Source of the DNA: Siphonodentalium dalli
Taxonomy: Eukaryota; Mollusca; Scaphopoda; Gadilida; Siphonodentaliidae
DNA length: 64,000 nucleotides
Direction of reading: 5' to 3'
NCBI GenBank assembly: GCA_032622095.1
Contig: CP136068.1
Coordinates: 54,520,025-54,584,024 of the forward strand
Shown one piece after another: positions 10,180 through 21,820 of the stretch. Positions within the stretch are counted from its first letter, which is position 1, and each line of letters begins with the position of its first letter. The position numbers and the translations under genes are program-made. Under the pieces are notes generated by a model. It did not search any database. It saw only the letters and a list, made by a program, of their open reading frames with translations, and was not told where the DNA came from.

Positions 10180-11032
10180 TTACTATGTGTATGCGCGTAT
10201 ATCGGTACACGTCTTGTAGAAATTGTGATAATGCTTGTTCTACCTATTGCCTGGCTTAGTTATTCGGTCATTTCTCTATTTACAAGCTTAATAAATTCGC
10301 ACAACTTGCGGAGATGTGTGACATTGTCGTCATTGAGTAAATCACTCATCAATATTGTATTAGGACGTCGAACAGTTAACATTGTTAACAATCTGCGCCG
10401 GGCGTTTGTCATTTTTTACACATGAGAAGGTACAATCGCAACTTCTCGGATTATCGTTCTTGGGAAAATAATTATTTGCGTACGGAAATCACCGAGGTTT
10501 GCCGATTGGAGAAGGTAGTGAAATTCGTCACCAATTACCCTTGTTTCAGCCAAACCTTGGCTGTTTATTTCACAGTTGTTTCTGGGATGATCTGTGTGTC
10601 GACTGAGAACACATGGATGATTTGTGTAAATGTTAGCCCAAACTACATTTCGAAGTAACGAGGGCTTTGTTGTTTATATCGAGGAATAATACCGCATCAG
10701 ATGAATTCAGCCCAAATATATTGACATGTGTCGAGGATCTAACTCTATACTGAGCAATAAAAAAGTAATATAATAAATACCGAGTATATTTAATTTAACG
10801 CCAATGGGTCGTTTCTGTGCGTTTAAGAGTGTATTTATGCCTAAATCAAAGTGAAATAACGATCTTAAAATGAATTGGCCGGTATATTTTATTAGTTATC
10901 AGGGTTACCAGGGTCGTAGTGTACCCTCTTATTTTTATGCTAAGATAATTGCGTGGTTATTTGTTATAGCTTGATCGGTATTGAGGTTAATACAAATCCC
11001 ATAAATGGAAATTCCAAATATGGAAAGTGACT

Positions 11033-11044
11033 TGCGCATGCGCA
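11033..11044. promoter_or_regulatory. NRF-1-type palindrome TGCGCATGCGCA, site 1
   Basis: Exact match to the YGCGCAYGCGCR consensus bound by NRF-1 (consensus from memory), in AT-rich surroundings. Binding is not shown. The flanks contain a GGAAATTCCAAATATGGAAA stretch. Confidence 0.4.
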
Positions 11045-12176
11045 AAACAGATACAATGGTCTTGCTAAAAACGAAGCAATAAACGATTGATAACAACAAA
11101 CACCGACCCAGTTAAATAACGACATTAGATGGCGGTGTATTGAGTCTTTAAGAGTGTGTTGATGTCTATATCATGTGATTAACTAATTAAAAAATATTTC
11201 GCCTACATATTTCGATAATTATCAGGTCCGCAGTTCGATCATGAAACAATATTTCTGACTTTATGTTAAGATTATTGCTTGGTATTTGTTTCAAATCAGA
11301 TAGCTGCATCTCGGTAATCTTGATCGCCTTGAGCAGATATATTTATAGCGTTGTCAAATTCCACGTCTAAATACGCGTCTTATTCTCACTTATACCGTGT
11401 TTATATCAGTTTTATTCTATGTGTTGTTGTGTATTGTATTACTTTGATCAAGGTTGCGCTTTTGTTATTCTCACAAAAGGTAAATTTGATGCGTGTTTGA
11501 TGCGTGTTTACATTTCACAATTGCGTCTGCCATGTACAGTCTGTGACGGAATTCCACATGTCCGAGCGCCATTGATTCCTTAATTACGAGACTAATTTAT
11601 CGAATGAGGTCAAATTTTCGCATATAACAAGACTCGTATGTTATTCTGCACCATTCTGACGAGTGCCGACTTTCATTTCGCATTATTTTCGTTTTTATCG
11701 AAAAATAATCGTTCTCTATGGAGATTCCCTTGTAAATTTTTTCAACCAAAAAAAATTCATTGTTTTGCCAATTTCAAGCTAGTTTATAGCATGGTCATGG
11801 CATAATTTGGCCTAGCGAGTCACGGTAGACGTTCCTTGAGTGTGCACAACACATTTTTTTTCCCAACGAAGCAGGCTAAAATCCTTAAATTTGTCAATTT
11901 TACTTTGCGTGTGAAGAAAGTATTCATTTAAACTTCCAAAATTGGTTGAAATATGCTCAACAACATTCAGTTGAATGGTGACATTATTTATAGTCACCGA
12001 CTAACTTCCACGATGAATAAAATTTGTTTTTATTGGTGACAATTATGTCGCGAGAGATAAAAATGTAAATTTTTTAAAGAAAATGTTAAATTTTAGCTCA
12101 TTTTAAGACTTTAATTGCTTGGTAATTATTGAGATTGCAGTTTCCTTATATGGCAACTCCTTATTTGGAAGTTTCT

Positions 12177-12188
12177 TGCGCATGCGCA
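12177..12188. promoter_or_regulatory. NRF-1-type palindrome TGCGCATGCGCA, site 2
   Basis: Second exact copy, about 1.1 kb downstream of the first and about 580 bp upstream of the Harbinger-like exon. The preceding bases (CTTATTTGGAAGTTTCT) loosely resemble those of site 1. Confidence 0.4.
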
Positions 12189-12761
12189 GAAATGATAGAA
12201 TTCCATGAAGACGTGGCAATTTTTTGTATTAGTCCAGGCAGAGAAATTTTTGTTTCATTTATTTAATTTATGATGGCGATGTTATTTGATCAATAATAGT
12301 CAATTTTGTGTTGATAACACGATGGTAAGATCAGTTCTGCAAATATTCACCGCACCTGCGAAGTTGATTTGTATAATTGCAGATTTCAATGATCCTTTGT
12401 TCTTGTACTAATAATACTATTACGCGTTGGGCGGATTTACTGGTTATCCGTAACTTTTTGATTATCTCCCCTGATCTCGTTAGGTGATCACGTGACCCAA
12501 TACAAATGGCAGCTACCATGAAAATTAGAAGATTCATCGTTTGCGATACAAAACATAACTAAAATGGCAATTTTATTGGAGGAAAAATATAATTTATTTT
12601 GCGAATGCAATGTAAACCTCACCGCGATGATATGCAATATATAAAAGTGTTTATGGGTGGCTAAATCAAGCAGATATCGCCATTATTGTTGCCTGCATTG
12701 TCTCTGTTTAGTTTTTTGCCTTCTGGAAGTTCTGCCAGGTTCTGGTAGTTCTGCAACTCAG

Positions 12762-12912
12762 TGTACTTTAAAACCTGATATGTTTGCTCTCCTTCTTTCC
12801 ATGGTGGCTAATAGAGAAGCAGGATACCAACATGAGATTATCAATATTAATCAGATAATAGCAGCCGAAAGACTGTCAATTACCTTAAGGTATTTGGCTA
12901 CTGCCACTACTG
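12762..12912 (+). pseudogene. PIF/Harbinger (HARBI1-like) N-terminal exon fragment, tentative
   Basis: The translated stretch reads KPDMFALLLSMV, then a short linker, then IIAAERLSITLRYLAT. This resembles the helical start of HARBI1-like DDE nucleases, where a D.F..LL.MV segment is followed by IS..ERL.(I/V)TLR(F/Y)LATG (family pattern from memory). The segment runs into ACTG followed by GTACGT, a good splice donor, with a CTCAG acceptor candidate just before 12762. No catalytic DDE exons are visible nearby. It is either one exon of a spread-out gene or a transposon remnant. The frame is open further upstream but that part has no recognisable similarity. Alternative: chance similarity in a short frame. 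Confidence 0.4.
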
Positions 12913-13366
12913 GTACGTACTTCTCGTAGATCGGTGTTAATTATCTTCGTCAATGATGTCATGTCACGCTTGTTAATAATTCATTTGTTCGGAAATACTT
13001 ATTGGGGGTCGAAACGTATAAAATTGAACTACCACCACTTCCAAAAACAACACCGATAAACAATAACGCTCTTTTCTGTTCCATGCAATGGAATTGGCTA
13101 TTTATTGTCCTGATATCAGTGATATAAATGAATGCCTAAAATTAGTATTATCCTGAAATAAATTTATGCCACTTTGGCGAACATGGGAACCACGGTACAA
13201 TTTATGCCATTTAGGCACACTTCAGAGTGAAATCAGGGCTTATATTTCGGCGAGAATCCAAATTTAGATTCTCGTAAATATTCTCGCAAATTACCCTGGA
13301 TTCTCCTGAAAAAGTATATATGGATTCTCGCAAAATCAGATGAAATATATGCCCTGGAAATATAGC
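12913..13366. other. Intergenic, no recognisable feature
   Basis: AT-rich. The words ATTCTCG and TTCTCGCAAA recur around 13255-13330 but form no array. Nothing else is supportable. Confidence 0.5.
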
Positions 13367-13850
13367 AAATCGTTTAATGCTTTAGAATTTTTTTTTCGGA
13401 GATTTATATATATGCTTAAAGACATATTATGGACTTGTTTTGGACTTTTTCGGGTGCGAGAAATTGATAAGTTAGTGCTCAGGCACTTTGCCAACCTGGG
13501 GAATGTTATCATTCTACTAACATCACTGAATATTTCCAAAAAAAATCTACCACACCACTTCATAGAGAACATCGTCTGAACTACTCCAAATTGTAAATAT
13601 TTACATCTCGATTCGGGGCGCAACTATCGGCTATAATTAAACAAAAATGATTTCGCCATCGAGAGTCATTGCATTTAACTAATATATTAGAATGACGTTG
13701 TGTATCATCCATTTGGATTAATATTCGTAACAAATAACTACTTTGAGAAAGATTATTCTTAATTTCTATTTGATCACTCTGCCCGGTGTCTGTCGGAGTG
13801 TTTCACATCACTTTAATCAAGGACGACTGTTCAGAAAAACTGCATTTCAA
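13367..13850. repeat. Dispersed ~485 bp repeat R1, copy 1
   Basis: Starts AAATCGTTTAATGC, contains GACATATTATGGACTTG, TCGGGTGCGAGAAATTGA and ATCTCGATTCGGGGCGCAAC, and ends near CTGCATTTCAAG. Copies at 13851, 15932 and 18264 are almost identical over the shared part, so the family amplified recently. Frames differ between copies through A-run length changes, which argues against a conserved protein. No TIR or LTR was recognised. Confidence 0.8.
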
Positions 13851-14173
13851 GAAATCGTTTAATGCTTTAGAATTTTTGTTTTCGGAGATTTATATATAAG
13901 CTTAAAGACATATTATGGACTTGTTATGGACTTTTTCGGGTGCGAGAAATTGATATGTTAGTGCTCAGGCACTTTGCCAACCTGGGGAATGTTATCATTC
14001 TACTAACATCACTGAAAATTTCCCAAAAAATCTACCACACCACTTCATAGAGAACATCGTCTGAACTACTCCAAATTGTAAATATTTACATCTCGATTCG
14101 GGGCGCAACTATCGGCTATAATTAAACAAAAATGATTTCGCCATCGAGAGTCATTGCATTTAACTAATATATA
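13851..14173. repeat. Repeat R1, copy 2 (tandem to copy 1, truncated)
   Basis: Begins GAAATCGTTTAATGC directly at the end of copy 1, giving a head-to-tail period of about 484 bp, and stops after GCATTTAACTAATATAT. Confidence 0.8.
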
Positions 14174-14429
14174 TATATCTTTATTCCTCCATACAATGAA
14201 GAGCATATATATTAACAAAACAAAGAAGAAAAAAAAATCATTACAAATAAGTTGAGAACAAAAATACATCAAAATTTGGCTATACAATATACATGGTTAT
14301 ATAATTTGACTGCCAAAAGAGACAGATACGAACATAGTTTATTACATATAAGCATGTATGTATACACGAGTACACGCTCGATCACGCACTTGCATATGCA
14401 CTTCATGCATATACACATACATCCACTTA

Positions 14430-14443
14430 TACATATATAGACA

Positions 14444-14481
<38 letters not shown>

Positions 14482-14564
14482 CACACACACACACACACCC
14501 TCACACACCCTCACACACACACAAACACACACGAACGCACCCTCTCCATCCTCCCACACGCACC

Positions 14565-14595
<31 letters not shown>

Positions 14596-14632
14596 CCACC
14601 CTCACACACACATCCACGCATATATATGAATA
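14430..14632. repeat. CA-rich microsatellite
   Basis: Long runs of (AC)n broken by CCTC, with CACCCTCTC and CACACGCACC interruptions. Several overlapping frames on both strands are by-products of the dinucleotide repeat. Confidence 0.9.
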
Positions 14633-14879
14633 CATTATGTAACGTCATGCACCTATATATGCAGTGTATATGTGCATGTACATGGAATTGACTACACCAA
14701 AGCATATTATGTGGGACATTATGAGGAAATAAGGAGTATGAAATAGTTCACGTCGAGCTGAAGCGGGACTTTAAATTGTGTTTAAAACGGTTATACAATA
14801 TGTTAATTAAAAAGGGTTATCTTAAGTGCAAGCGAGATATCTCCAAGGTTTGAATAATTGCAAAAGTTGTATGGTATTT
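14633..14879. other. Short gap between microsatellites
   Basis: No recognisable feature. Confidence 0.5.
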
Positions 14880-15110
14880 ATATACACATACATATGTATA
14901 CACACATACGAATGCATGTATACATATACATATACGGACTATACGCATACATACACATACATATACATATACATACATATACATATACATACACATACAC
15001 ATGTATATATACATACACATACATACATATATATACATACATATACATACACATACATACATATATATATATATATATACATATATATATACATGCACAC
15101 ACACATACAT
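14880..15110. repeat. (ACATAT)n-type microsatellite
   Basis: Alternating TACATACACATACATATA motifs and a long (AT)n run near 15060-15090. All frames across it are artefacts of the repeat. Confidence 0.9.
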
Positions 15111-15426
15111 GTAGATATGGGTATGGCTTGTGCCATCATGTATCCGGAAGAATACTAAGATTCATGGATGTCCGTTGAAGTCAGGTTATGTAAAATGTAT
15201 CGTACGTAAACTGTTAAACAGCCTACACATGCAGGAAGATATGGGTAATTTGAAGTATATATAATTATACATGTTTGGCGGAACGGTGCATGGTACTGAA
15301 TTGACCAAAGCTGTGACTGAGATAATTTACCAACTAGTTGTAAATGTATTAATAGAAGAAAAAAAAGGAAAAAAAAAAGAAAAAAAAAAGATAACGCCAT
15401 TATATTCCGAAAGAGCGCTGATCACT
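15111..15426. other. Intergenic with A-rich tract
   Basis: Contains an A/G-only tract at about 15356-15391 (AGAAAAAAAAGGAAAAAAAA pattern). No gene seen. Confidence 0.5.
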
Positions 15427-15933
15427 TTAGTTAACCATCATCAAAATGAAACTGTTTCCACATAAATGATGTTGTCCTAACGAGCAACCGAGATAAATTA
15501 AGGTGGTTATCTGAGAGCAGAGCGAGATCTCTATGTGGCGATCCCAGAAGGGCAGACAGTACTGTAGCTGCAAACGGGGTAATTGGTCTAGGTAAAGGAA
15601 ACATTCAATGCCATGTTGGTCAATGACGTGATACCACATGTCATTCCGAATATGTAGCAATGATGGGCAATCTAACAAGATATGTTGTACTACACATGGG
15701 TAGGTCGCTAAACAGTGTTTGCATGTGTCAGTTTCTCCGAAAGCTGTATGTGCGATTATGCGACCAATCAGGAGGAATACAAATTTTTCCTTCGGAAATT
15801 GTGAGCACAGTTTCCATATACCGATTGTTCGCAGCGTGGGATGAATGGTACGGAAAGCTGCTAAAGAGGAGTCGCTGGCGATATGATTATTCCAGTCGAG
15901 TTCATCTAACTCCTGTACAGCTGACCGCACCAA
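15427..15933 (-). pseudogene. LINE ORF2 C-terminal fragment
   Basis: A 168-codon frame. Near its start is VRSAVQELDELDWNNHIASD, then IWKLCSQFPKEKF. A Cys/His knuckle CKHC...HILLDCP lies around plus-strand 15660-15735, and LHIRNDMW follows. This arrangement (C-x2-C, His, Cys then a basic/aromatic stretch) is typical of the C-terminus of CR1/Jockey-group LINE polyproteins. No reverse transcriptase is attached: the upstream side is cut exactly where repeat R1 copy 3 begins. It is a dead 3' fragment. Confidence 0.65.
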
Positions 15934-16397
15934 TTTTTTTTCCGGAGATTTATATATATGCTTAAAGACATATTATGGACTTGTTTTGGACTTTTTCGGG
16001 TGCGAGAAATTGATAAGTTAGTGCTCAGGCACTTTGCCAACCGGGGGAATGTTATCATTCTACTAACATCACTGAAAATTTCCAAAAAAATCTACCACAC
16101 CACTTCATAGAGAACATCGTCTGAACTACTCCAAATTGTAAATATTTACATCTCGATTCGGGGCGCAACTATCGGCTATAATTAAACAAAAATGATTTCG
16201 CCATCGAGAGTCATTGCATTTAACTAATATATTAGAATGACGTTGTGTATCATCCATTTGGATTAATATTCGTAACAAATAACTACTTTGAGAAAGATTA
16301 TTCTTAATTTCTATTTGATCACTCTGCCCGGTGTCTGCCGGAGTGTTTCACATCACTTTAATCAAGGAAGACTGTTCAGAAAAACTGCATTTCAAGA
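15932..16397. repeat. Repeat R1, copy 3
   Basis: Starts within TTTTTCCGGAGATTTATA and runs through the shared core to CTGCATTTCAAG. It abuts the LINE fragment on its left. Sequence beyond 16397 is not shared with the other copies. Confidence 0.8.
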
Positions 16398-16551
16398 TCA
16401 CCAAACAACTTTCCTTTTTAGGGTCACCACATCTTTCCAAAGATGTACTTCTTCCATTTTGCTATCAAAGACCGAAAAATGTCGTTAAACTAGAGATCCA
16501 AATACCCACTAAGGGCCCCTATATCTTGAAATATTAAAGACCGAAAATGTC

Positions 16552-16740
16552 GTTAAAGGTACTCAATCCGATAAAACTCCTCCCAATTACTATTTCAATG
16601 GCTTCGGGGGTCAAAAATATTTGATTCGAGTTGAGGAATTCACCCATCAAAGCTCAGATTTGTTAGATATCGATTTTAGAAATCTATTATTTTTCATTAT
16701 CGGGAATACTTTCTGGCCCAGAACGCAGTCAAAATTGCGT
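16552..16740. repeat. Fragment of the ACTCAATCCGA MITE family
   Basis: Begins TTAAAGGTACTCAATCCGAT, continues with TCCCAATTACTATTTC and reaches CTGGCCCAGAACGC. This matches the left side of the element at 24004-24449 in the same order. The matching right terminus is not found here. Confidence 0.55.
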
Positions 16741-17829
16741 TATTATTACCACTTGATTTTAGAGTTATTCACCATTGTCTGTTTGAATAGAGTTTTGGTG
16801 TACACATCTCGAGCAGGATACGAAATTGACGGCAATTATTAGTACTCATCTCGAGAATATATCAAATTATAGCGTTTATACCATTTGTGTGTGATTAGCC
16901 AGTAGCATTGTGCTGCCTTCTATAACACAATCAGACTCTTGTTTAGGTAAAATTTAGTAGGTCTTTATGTAAGCATGATGTTTACGCGATAGTGAACCAA
17001 AATGTATGCGTTTTAATATTTTTCTGTTTACGGTGTTTGGAACAAACATGAATATTTTCGACAACTAAGCTCCCTCGTCCCTTTAATATAATTAATATAA
17101 CATCCCTCATCCAATAATCTCCAAATTGCATATCTAATTTCAATCCTAGTTACACGTAACGCCGCCCCTCATCATTTGCCAATTGTACACCCTTTTTTTT
17201 GCTGCTACTGCAACTGCCCAATTTCTTGAAAAATTATTGAAAAAATGGCCCTCCCGCCCGCCGACATTTACCTCTGATTTTTATTTTGATCATCGGTCCG
17301 CACCAAAATTGAGCACACGTCCCTATATAATATACCTATTTAAACCGATTATACACGGTGGTGTAATAGATCAACCGTTAATTTAACCGTTTAGGTAGCA
17401 TATTTCCACGTATACGTTATCACGACAAATCCCTGCTGATCTGTTATTAATGAACCATACAATTAACATGTCAGTTTGACACACTCTGGCCCGCCAATGC
17501 TACAGTGTATAAACGTAACGGGACAAATATGCACATTATATTGGCAGCTAACGAGAACATTCATCACCAGCAATCTGCTCACCCCTTTCAGCCGATACGA
17601 TAGAAACTAAACGATTTGTTACTTCTAATTACCCGTACTTAATTACACTACTTGCGTGTTAATAAAGTACGACCCCATTACCACTAAAGGTGAAACATGG
17701 GATTTAGAACAATAATATTCACTCTTACATAGTTCCACATTCAAGGTTCGTCTTGTGTAATCGTATGTCAGTTGTAGCGTTGTGAAACTGCAACCGAACT
17801 GAATTATTCTATGCTAAATAGTTCATGGC
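16741..17829. other. Intergenic, no recognisable feature
   Basis: AT-rich, only short frames, no repeat or RNA gene recognised. Confidence 0.55.
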
Positions 17830-18263
17830 TGACCTGATGCATGCATCTTAGTTTTCTTGTACCACATAACACGCAAGTGCGGTCATCACGGTCGGTATTG
17901 TTCCACCGTCCCGTTTCTATTGGTAACTTATGTTTACTAGTTCGGAATTTGCATAACAGTGTTCGGTCTTGGTCGCTAAGTACATCAAGATAGGGTTCGA
18001 AATCAAAGTCGAGTTTGAAACACGACTTGTGTTGTTCATATCACGTTCCCAAGAATCTCTTTGTTCGGAAATAAGGCAACATTTTAGATATGATACTAGC
18101 TGATCTACGTTGGTGGCATGACCCGCACACCATATATGCGACTGATTGCATCTTTTCTGGCATCGCTCAGCATTGACTGCGTTAGATTCAGTAAATTTTT
18201 TGGAAATCTTTCACGCTCGCTATTTGTGACTTTGCACCAGTATTTGAACATTCTAGTTCTAAT
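17830..18263 (-). pseudogene. LINE ORF2 C-terminal fragment, frameshifted
   Basis: Minus-strand translation gives RMFKYWCKVTNSERERFPKN, then after a frame change FKLDFDFEPYLDVLSDQDR, LLCKFRTSKHKLPIETGRW and CVLCG. The (C/R)FRTS.H.LPIE.GR pattern followed by C-x2-C is characteristic of LINE C-termini and also matches the LINE at 33.1 kb (TKLRVSDHKLPIEKGRHH). At least one in-frame stop and one frameshift are present. The remainder of the Cys/His knuckle is lost. The upstream side is cut by repeat R1 copy 4 at 18264. Confidence 0.7.
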
Positions 18264-18663
18264 TAAAGACATATTATGGACTTGTTATGGACTTTTTCGG
18301 GTGCGAGAAATTGATAAGTTAGTGCTCAGGCACTTTGCCAACCTGGGGAATGTTATCATTCTACTAACATCACTGAAAATGTCCCAAAAAATCTACCACA
18401 CCACTTCATAGAGAACATCGTCTGAACTACTCCAAATTGTAAATATTTACATCTCGATTCGGGGCGCAACTATCGGCTATAATTAAACAAAAATGATTTC
18501 GCCATCGAGAGTCATTGCATTTAACTAATATATAAGAATGACGTTGTGTATCATCCATTTGGATTAATATTCGTAACAAATAACTACTTTGAGAAAGATG
18601 ATTCTTAATTTCTATTTGATCACTCTGCCCGGTGTCTGCCGGAGTGTTTCACATCACTTTAAT
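18264..18663. repeat. Repeat R1, copy 4
   Basis: Starts AAAGACATATTATGGACTTG and ends CACATCACTTTA. It is shorter on both sides than copy 1 and interrupts or abuts a LINE 3' fragment, as copy 3 does. Confidence 0.8.
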
Positions 18664-18838
18664 ATACTTAAAGGCAATTACCCACTTTTGCCACATATCA
18701 TACAATTTTGGGTTAATGGTCGGAGTCGAAGTATGTGCTTTAAAATTTTTCGTTGAACGCTCCCTGCATAAATATGAAAATATATTATTGGTATAATTAC
18801 AGCCATTCGTGGAGGTTAATATTTGTATTTTTTTCTAG

Positions 18839-19063
18839 ATTCTTCAGCGTCTTATAGACTTGGAACTGGAACTACACGAGCTGGTGAAGGATGCAGAGAA
18901 TCAGGCGGGCGATGAAGACCATTCATACATGCAATGGATGGAACGGATTAAATGGCTGACTGAACTGGACAGAAATGATAACGGCGAGCCGATGATAGTA
19001 CGCCGATATGTACACAAATATCCAGATACAGACAATGTGAAGAGGAGAAAGCGATTCCTGTGG
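18839..19063 (+). CDS. Exon-like segment, 75 codons, unknown protein
   Basis: A pyrimidine-rich tract ending TTTTTTCTAG is followed by an open stretch of exactly 225 bp (75 codons) that ends TGG before GTTAGT, a plausible donor, so the exon would be symmetrical (phase 0 at both ends). The translation begins ILQRLIDLELELHELVKDAE, continues through SYMQWMERIKWLTELDRND and RRYVHKYPDT, and ends KRRKRFLW. It is charged and probably helical, without low complexity, and codon-like in composition unlike its surroundings. I do not recognise the family, and no partner exon was found nearby. It may be one exon of a gene with large introns, or an exon captured by a mobile element. Confidence 0.45.
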
Positions 19064-21060
19064 GTTAGTATATATGCTTGTCCGTGCAAAAATAATGATT
19101 TAATGTGCGTTAATGTACCGCTAAATATCAAAACATGTCGATTAAGGGGGATGTCCAGTGACCAATTTTGAATCGGGGATTTCCATGCAAATATGCGGAG
19201 CAAAAGTTAGAGCTGCTCATACTTCTGAGTGTGATTTTATGTGATATTGGAAACAACAGGTATTTATCTGGATCTAGCTGGTCCGCTTGGTAAATTATAA
19301 GATTTTGCAATAACTATATTTTTGAGAATTTGTTTCTGGAGTTACATCACTTGACCTACATTTGAAAAATCAATACAAAACTATAGGTCTGATTCCATGT
19401 AATCAGATATACTTCCATGGTATCGCATTCCATGTGTGTGTTCTGTGTATGGGTGTGTTCCTCTTCATGCGAATACGTAGTGGTGCTTTGTGATCTGATG
19501 GCGGACTTGAATTGACATTTCTAAATAAGATATACATTCCAAAGGTTTATTTCATTTGGTTCGACCCATTGTAGATGGTTAATGACAGTCTAATGCATCA
19601 TGGTCCTGACCTATTGAACCACCGTTGACCCCAACCAAGCGTTCAGTTTTATTCGGTAGAGATACATTTTAGGGCTAATTACAACACCTCCCCATGAGTA
19701 TAGGTGACATTAAGCTGACATGTTGCATATGGGACGGTGAGGTGAAAACCTTCCTCCCCGGCAACCTTCAAAAGAAACTTCGAGAAATGTAAAACTGAAA
19801 ATAATAAACTTGTCCTCATGTAACTAAGACATTTAAGCCAAGATCATTGTGTGCATGGAAAAAGAGCGATGTGACTATGAATGTCTAGAAAATAATGTTC
19901 ATCAGTGCATCAAGCTAATCAATGAATTAGTTACATGTCTATCAATTCAGATGAACTGTTGATATCACAACACCTAAAGTATCCAAGTCTGGTATTTAGT
20001 ATAAAAGAAGATGCTCCCATAGACTAAACACAAGTTGTATAGAATAATGCAATATAATGTTCTGGTGGACAGACTAATCCGGAAATAGTTAGGAAATGAT
20101 GGAATTGTGTGTATCCTGTACAATGAACTAGGTTTGCAGATATCAGCTATTCATAAAATAGTATTTCCAATTTCAGCCTGGAAAATATCCTCTCTAGATA
20201 TGTATTTATTTTTTAAATATGTCAACTCTAGTTCAATTGAAGCTTAACAACTGATATATCATGGATATGTCTACATAATGTAAAAAGTGACTCTAAAGTC
20301 AAGATTGAGTTCACTGTCCTACGATATTATGAGCCAAATAGCCAAAACACATGTTCGGTTCGTATAATAGCTTGCAAGGGAAAATTATATCTCACTGGAT
20401 ATACAGGGGATATATATCATTTGTTTTTGTTAAATTGGATGTATTTGCCTTATAATAGTGTTTATGTGCACCTATCAGTTCTGTTGGGTTACTGTATTTG
20501 CCCACTATATGGATGCATTAGCATTTATATTTAGCAGTATGGAATTTGACCACCCAGGAAGACCTATAGCATACTCCCATCACACACTGACCTGGAAAAT
20601 CCATTGGATGTACATGTATGTATTGCCTATCAGCCAGTCTTTGAAAACAAATGTCCATATTTACCTGTATTAACCATTTTTTTCAATTAAAACAGCTTAA
20701 AGCCACATGGCGGTTTGCGCTCCAAAATACACAAAATAATATTCGCTTTTGAAATTTTCCCGGTATCAAATAGGTAGATAAATACGGGTCCCGAACATTT
20801 TTCCAACATAGCTGCCATTTTTGGATGATGCAATCACCCGACAACAGCCGAGGATTTCCGGGTGTAATCGTAAATAAGCTTCCCCAGCGTCTTATTTACG
20901 CCACAGGTGTAAGATGTTTTGGTATTTTTATTTACGAGTGGACCAATGGGCGAATGCATTATGGGTGATTAGGTATTCTCGTACTTTGAGTAAACCGTAC
21001 ATATAGAGTCACGATAGTCCGACTCAGATTAGCACATGTGTTTACGCCACCGGTGTAATT
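19064..21060. other. Intergenic or intronic, no recognisable feature
   Basis: About 2 kb of AT-rich sequence with short frames only. If 18839-19063 is a real exon this could be intron. Confidence 0.5.
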
Positions 21061-21820
21061 GGGGGACATGTCTCTATTCCGAAGGTTCGCTATCCCGAAG
21101 GTCCACTATTCCGAAGGTTCTCTATTCTGAATATTCGCTATTCCGAAGGTTCGCTATTCCGAAGGTTCGTTATTCCGAAGGTTTTTGTTATTTTAAGGTT
21201 AGTTCTATATTCTAAAGTATTGAGAGGGTTCATTATCACGACGATTCTTTTAATGAAGGAAATAACTTATAACATTAAATGTGATTTTGTTTTGTTCTCG
21301 CGGGTTTTCTTGAGATTTAATGTCATTACGTGGGCCCATACCTTTGAATTCTTGGCATATAATATGAATGTTGCGGCATATATGGACCCTCCTGCATTGG
21401 GACATGACACAGATACAGTTGACTTAAGTTATGTTCTGCGCGGGCTCCAATTTGGGGTTCAATATTTTAAGGGCCAAATTTATAAATTTATGGGCCCATA
21501 CCTTTGAACTCTGGGCATATAATATGAATATTGGGGGGTGGCATGTCTCTATTCCGAAGGTTCGCTATCCAGAAGGTCCACTATTCCGAAGGTTCTCTGA
21601 ATGTTCGCTATTCCGAAGGTTCACTATTCCGAAGGTTCGCTATTCCGAAAGTTCTCTATTCCGAAGGTTTTTGTTATTTTAAGGTTAATTCTATATTCAA
21701 AAGTATTGAGAGGGTTCATTATCACGAAGATTCTTTTTATGAAGGAAATAACTTAAAACATTAAATGTGATTTTGTTTTGTTTTCGCGGGATTTCTTGAG
21801 TTTAATGTCATTACATATGA
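21061..21820. repeat. ~475 bp tandem duplication containing a CGAAGGTTCGCTATTC minisatellite
   Basis: Two direct copies start at CATGTCTCTATTCCGAAGG (21068 and 21544). Each has 6-8 imperfect 16-18 bp units of CTATTCCGAAGGTTCG, then TTTTTGTTATTTTAAGGTTA, AAGTATTGAGAGGGTTCATTA and TTAAATGTGATTTTGTTTTG. Between the copies, GGGCCCATACCTTTGAA is itself repeated (about 21332 and 21494). Confidence 0.8.

Larger units (their letters stand above)
10180..12761. other. Intergenic; two TGCGCATGCGCA palindromes
   Basis: No gene recognised over 2.5 kb of AT-rich sequence; frames here are short and without domains. It holds two perfect 12 bp TGCGCATGCGCA palindromes, listed separately. Confidence 0.6.

Noticed and set aside
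13336-13623. 95-codon minus frame in repeat R1 copy 1 as a conserved protein
   Set aside because: Other R1 copies have different A-run lengths and frame breaks at the same place, so the frame is not conserved.
14269-15178. Val/Cys- and Tyr/Ile/His-rich frames
   Set aside because: They are translations of (CA)n and (ACATAT)n microsatellites.
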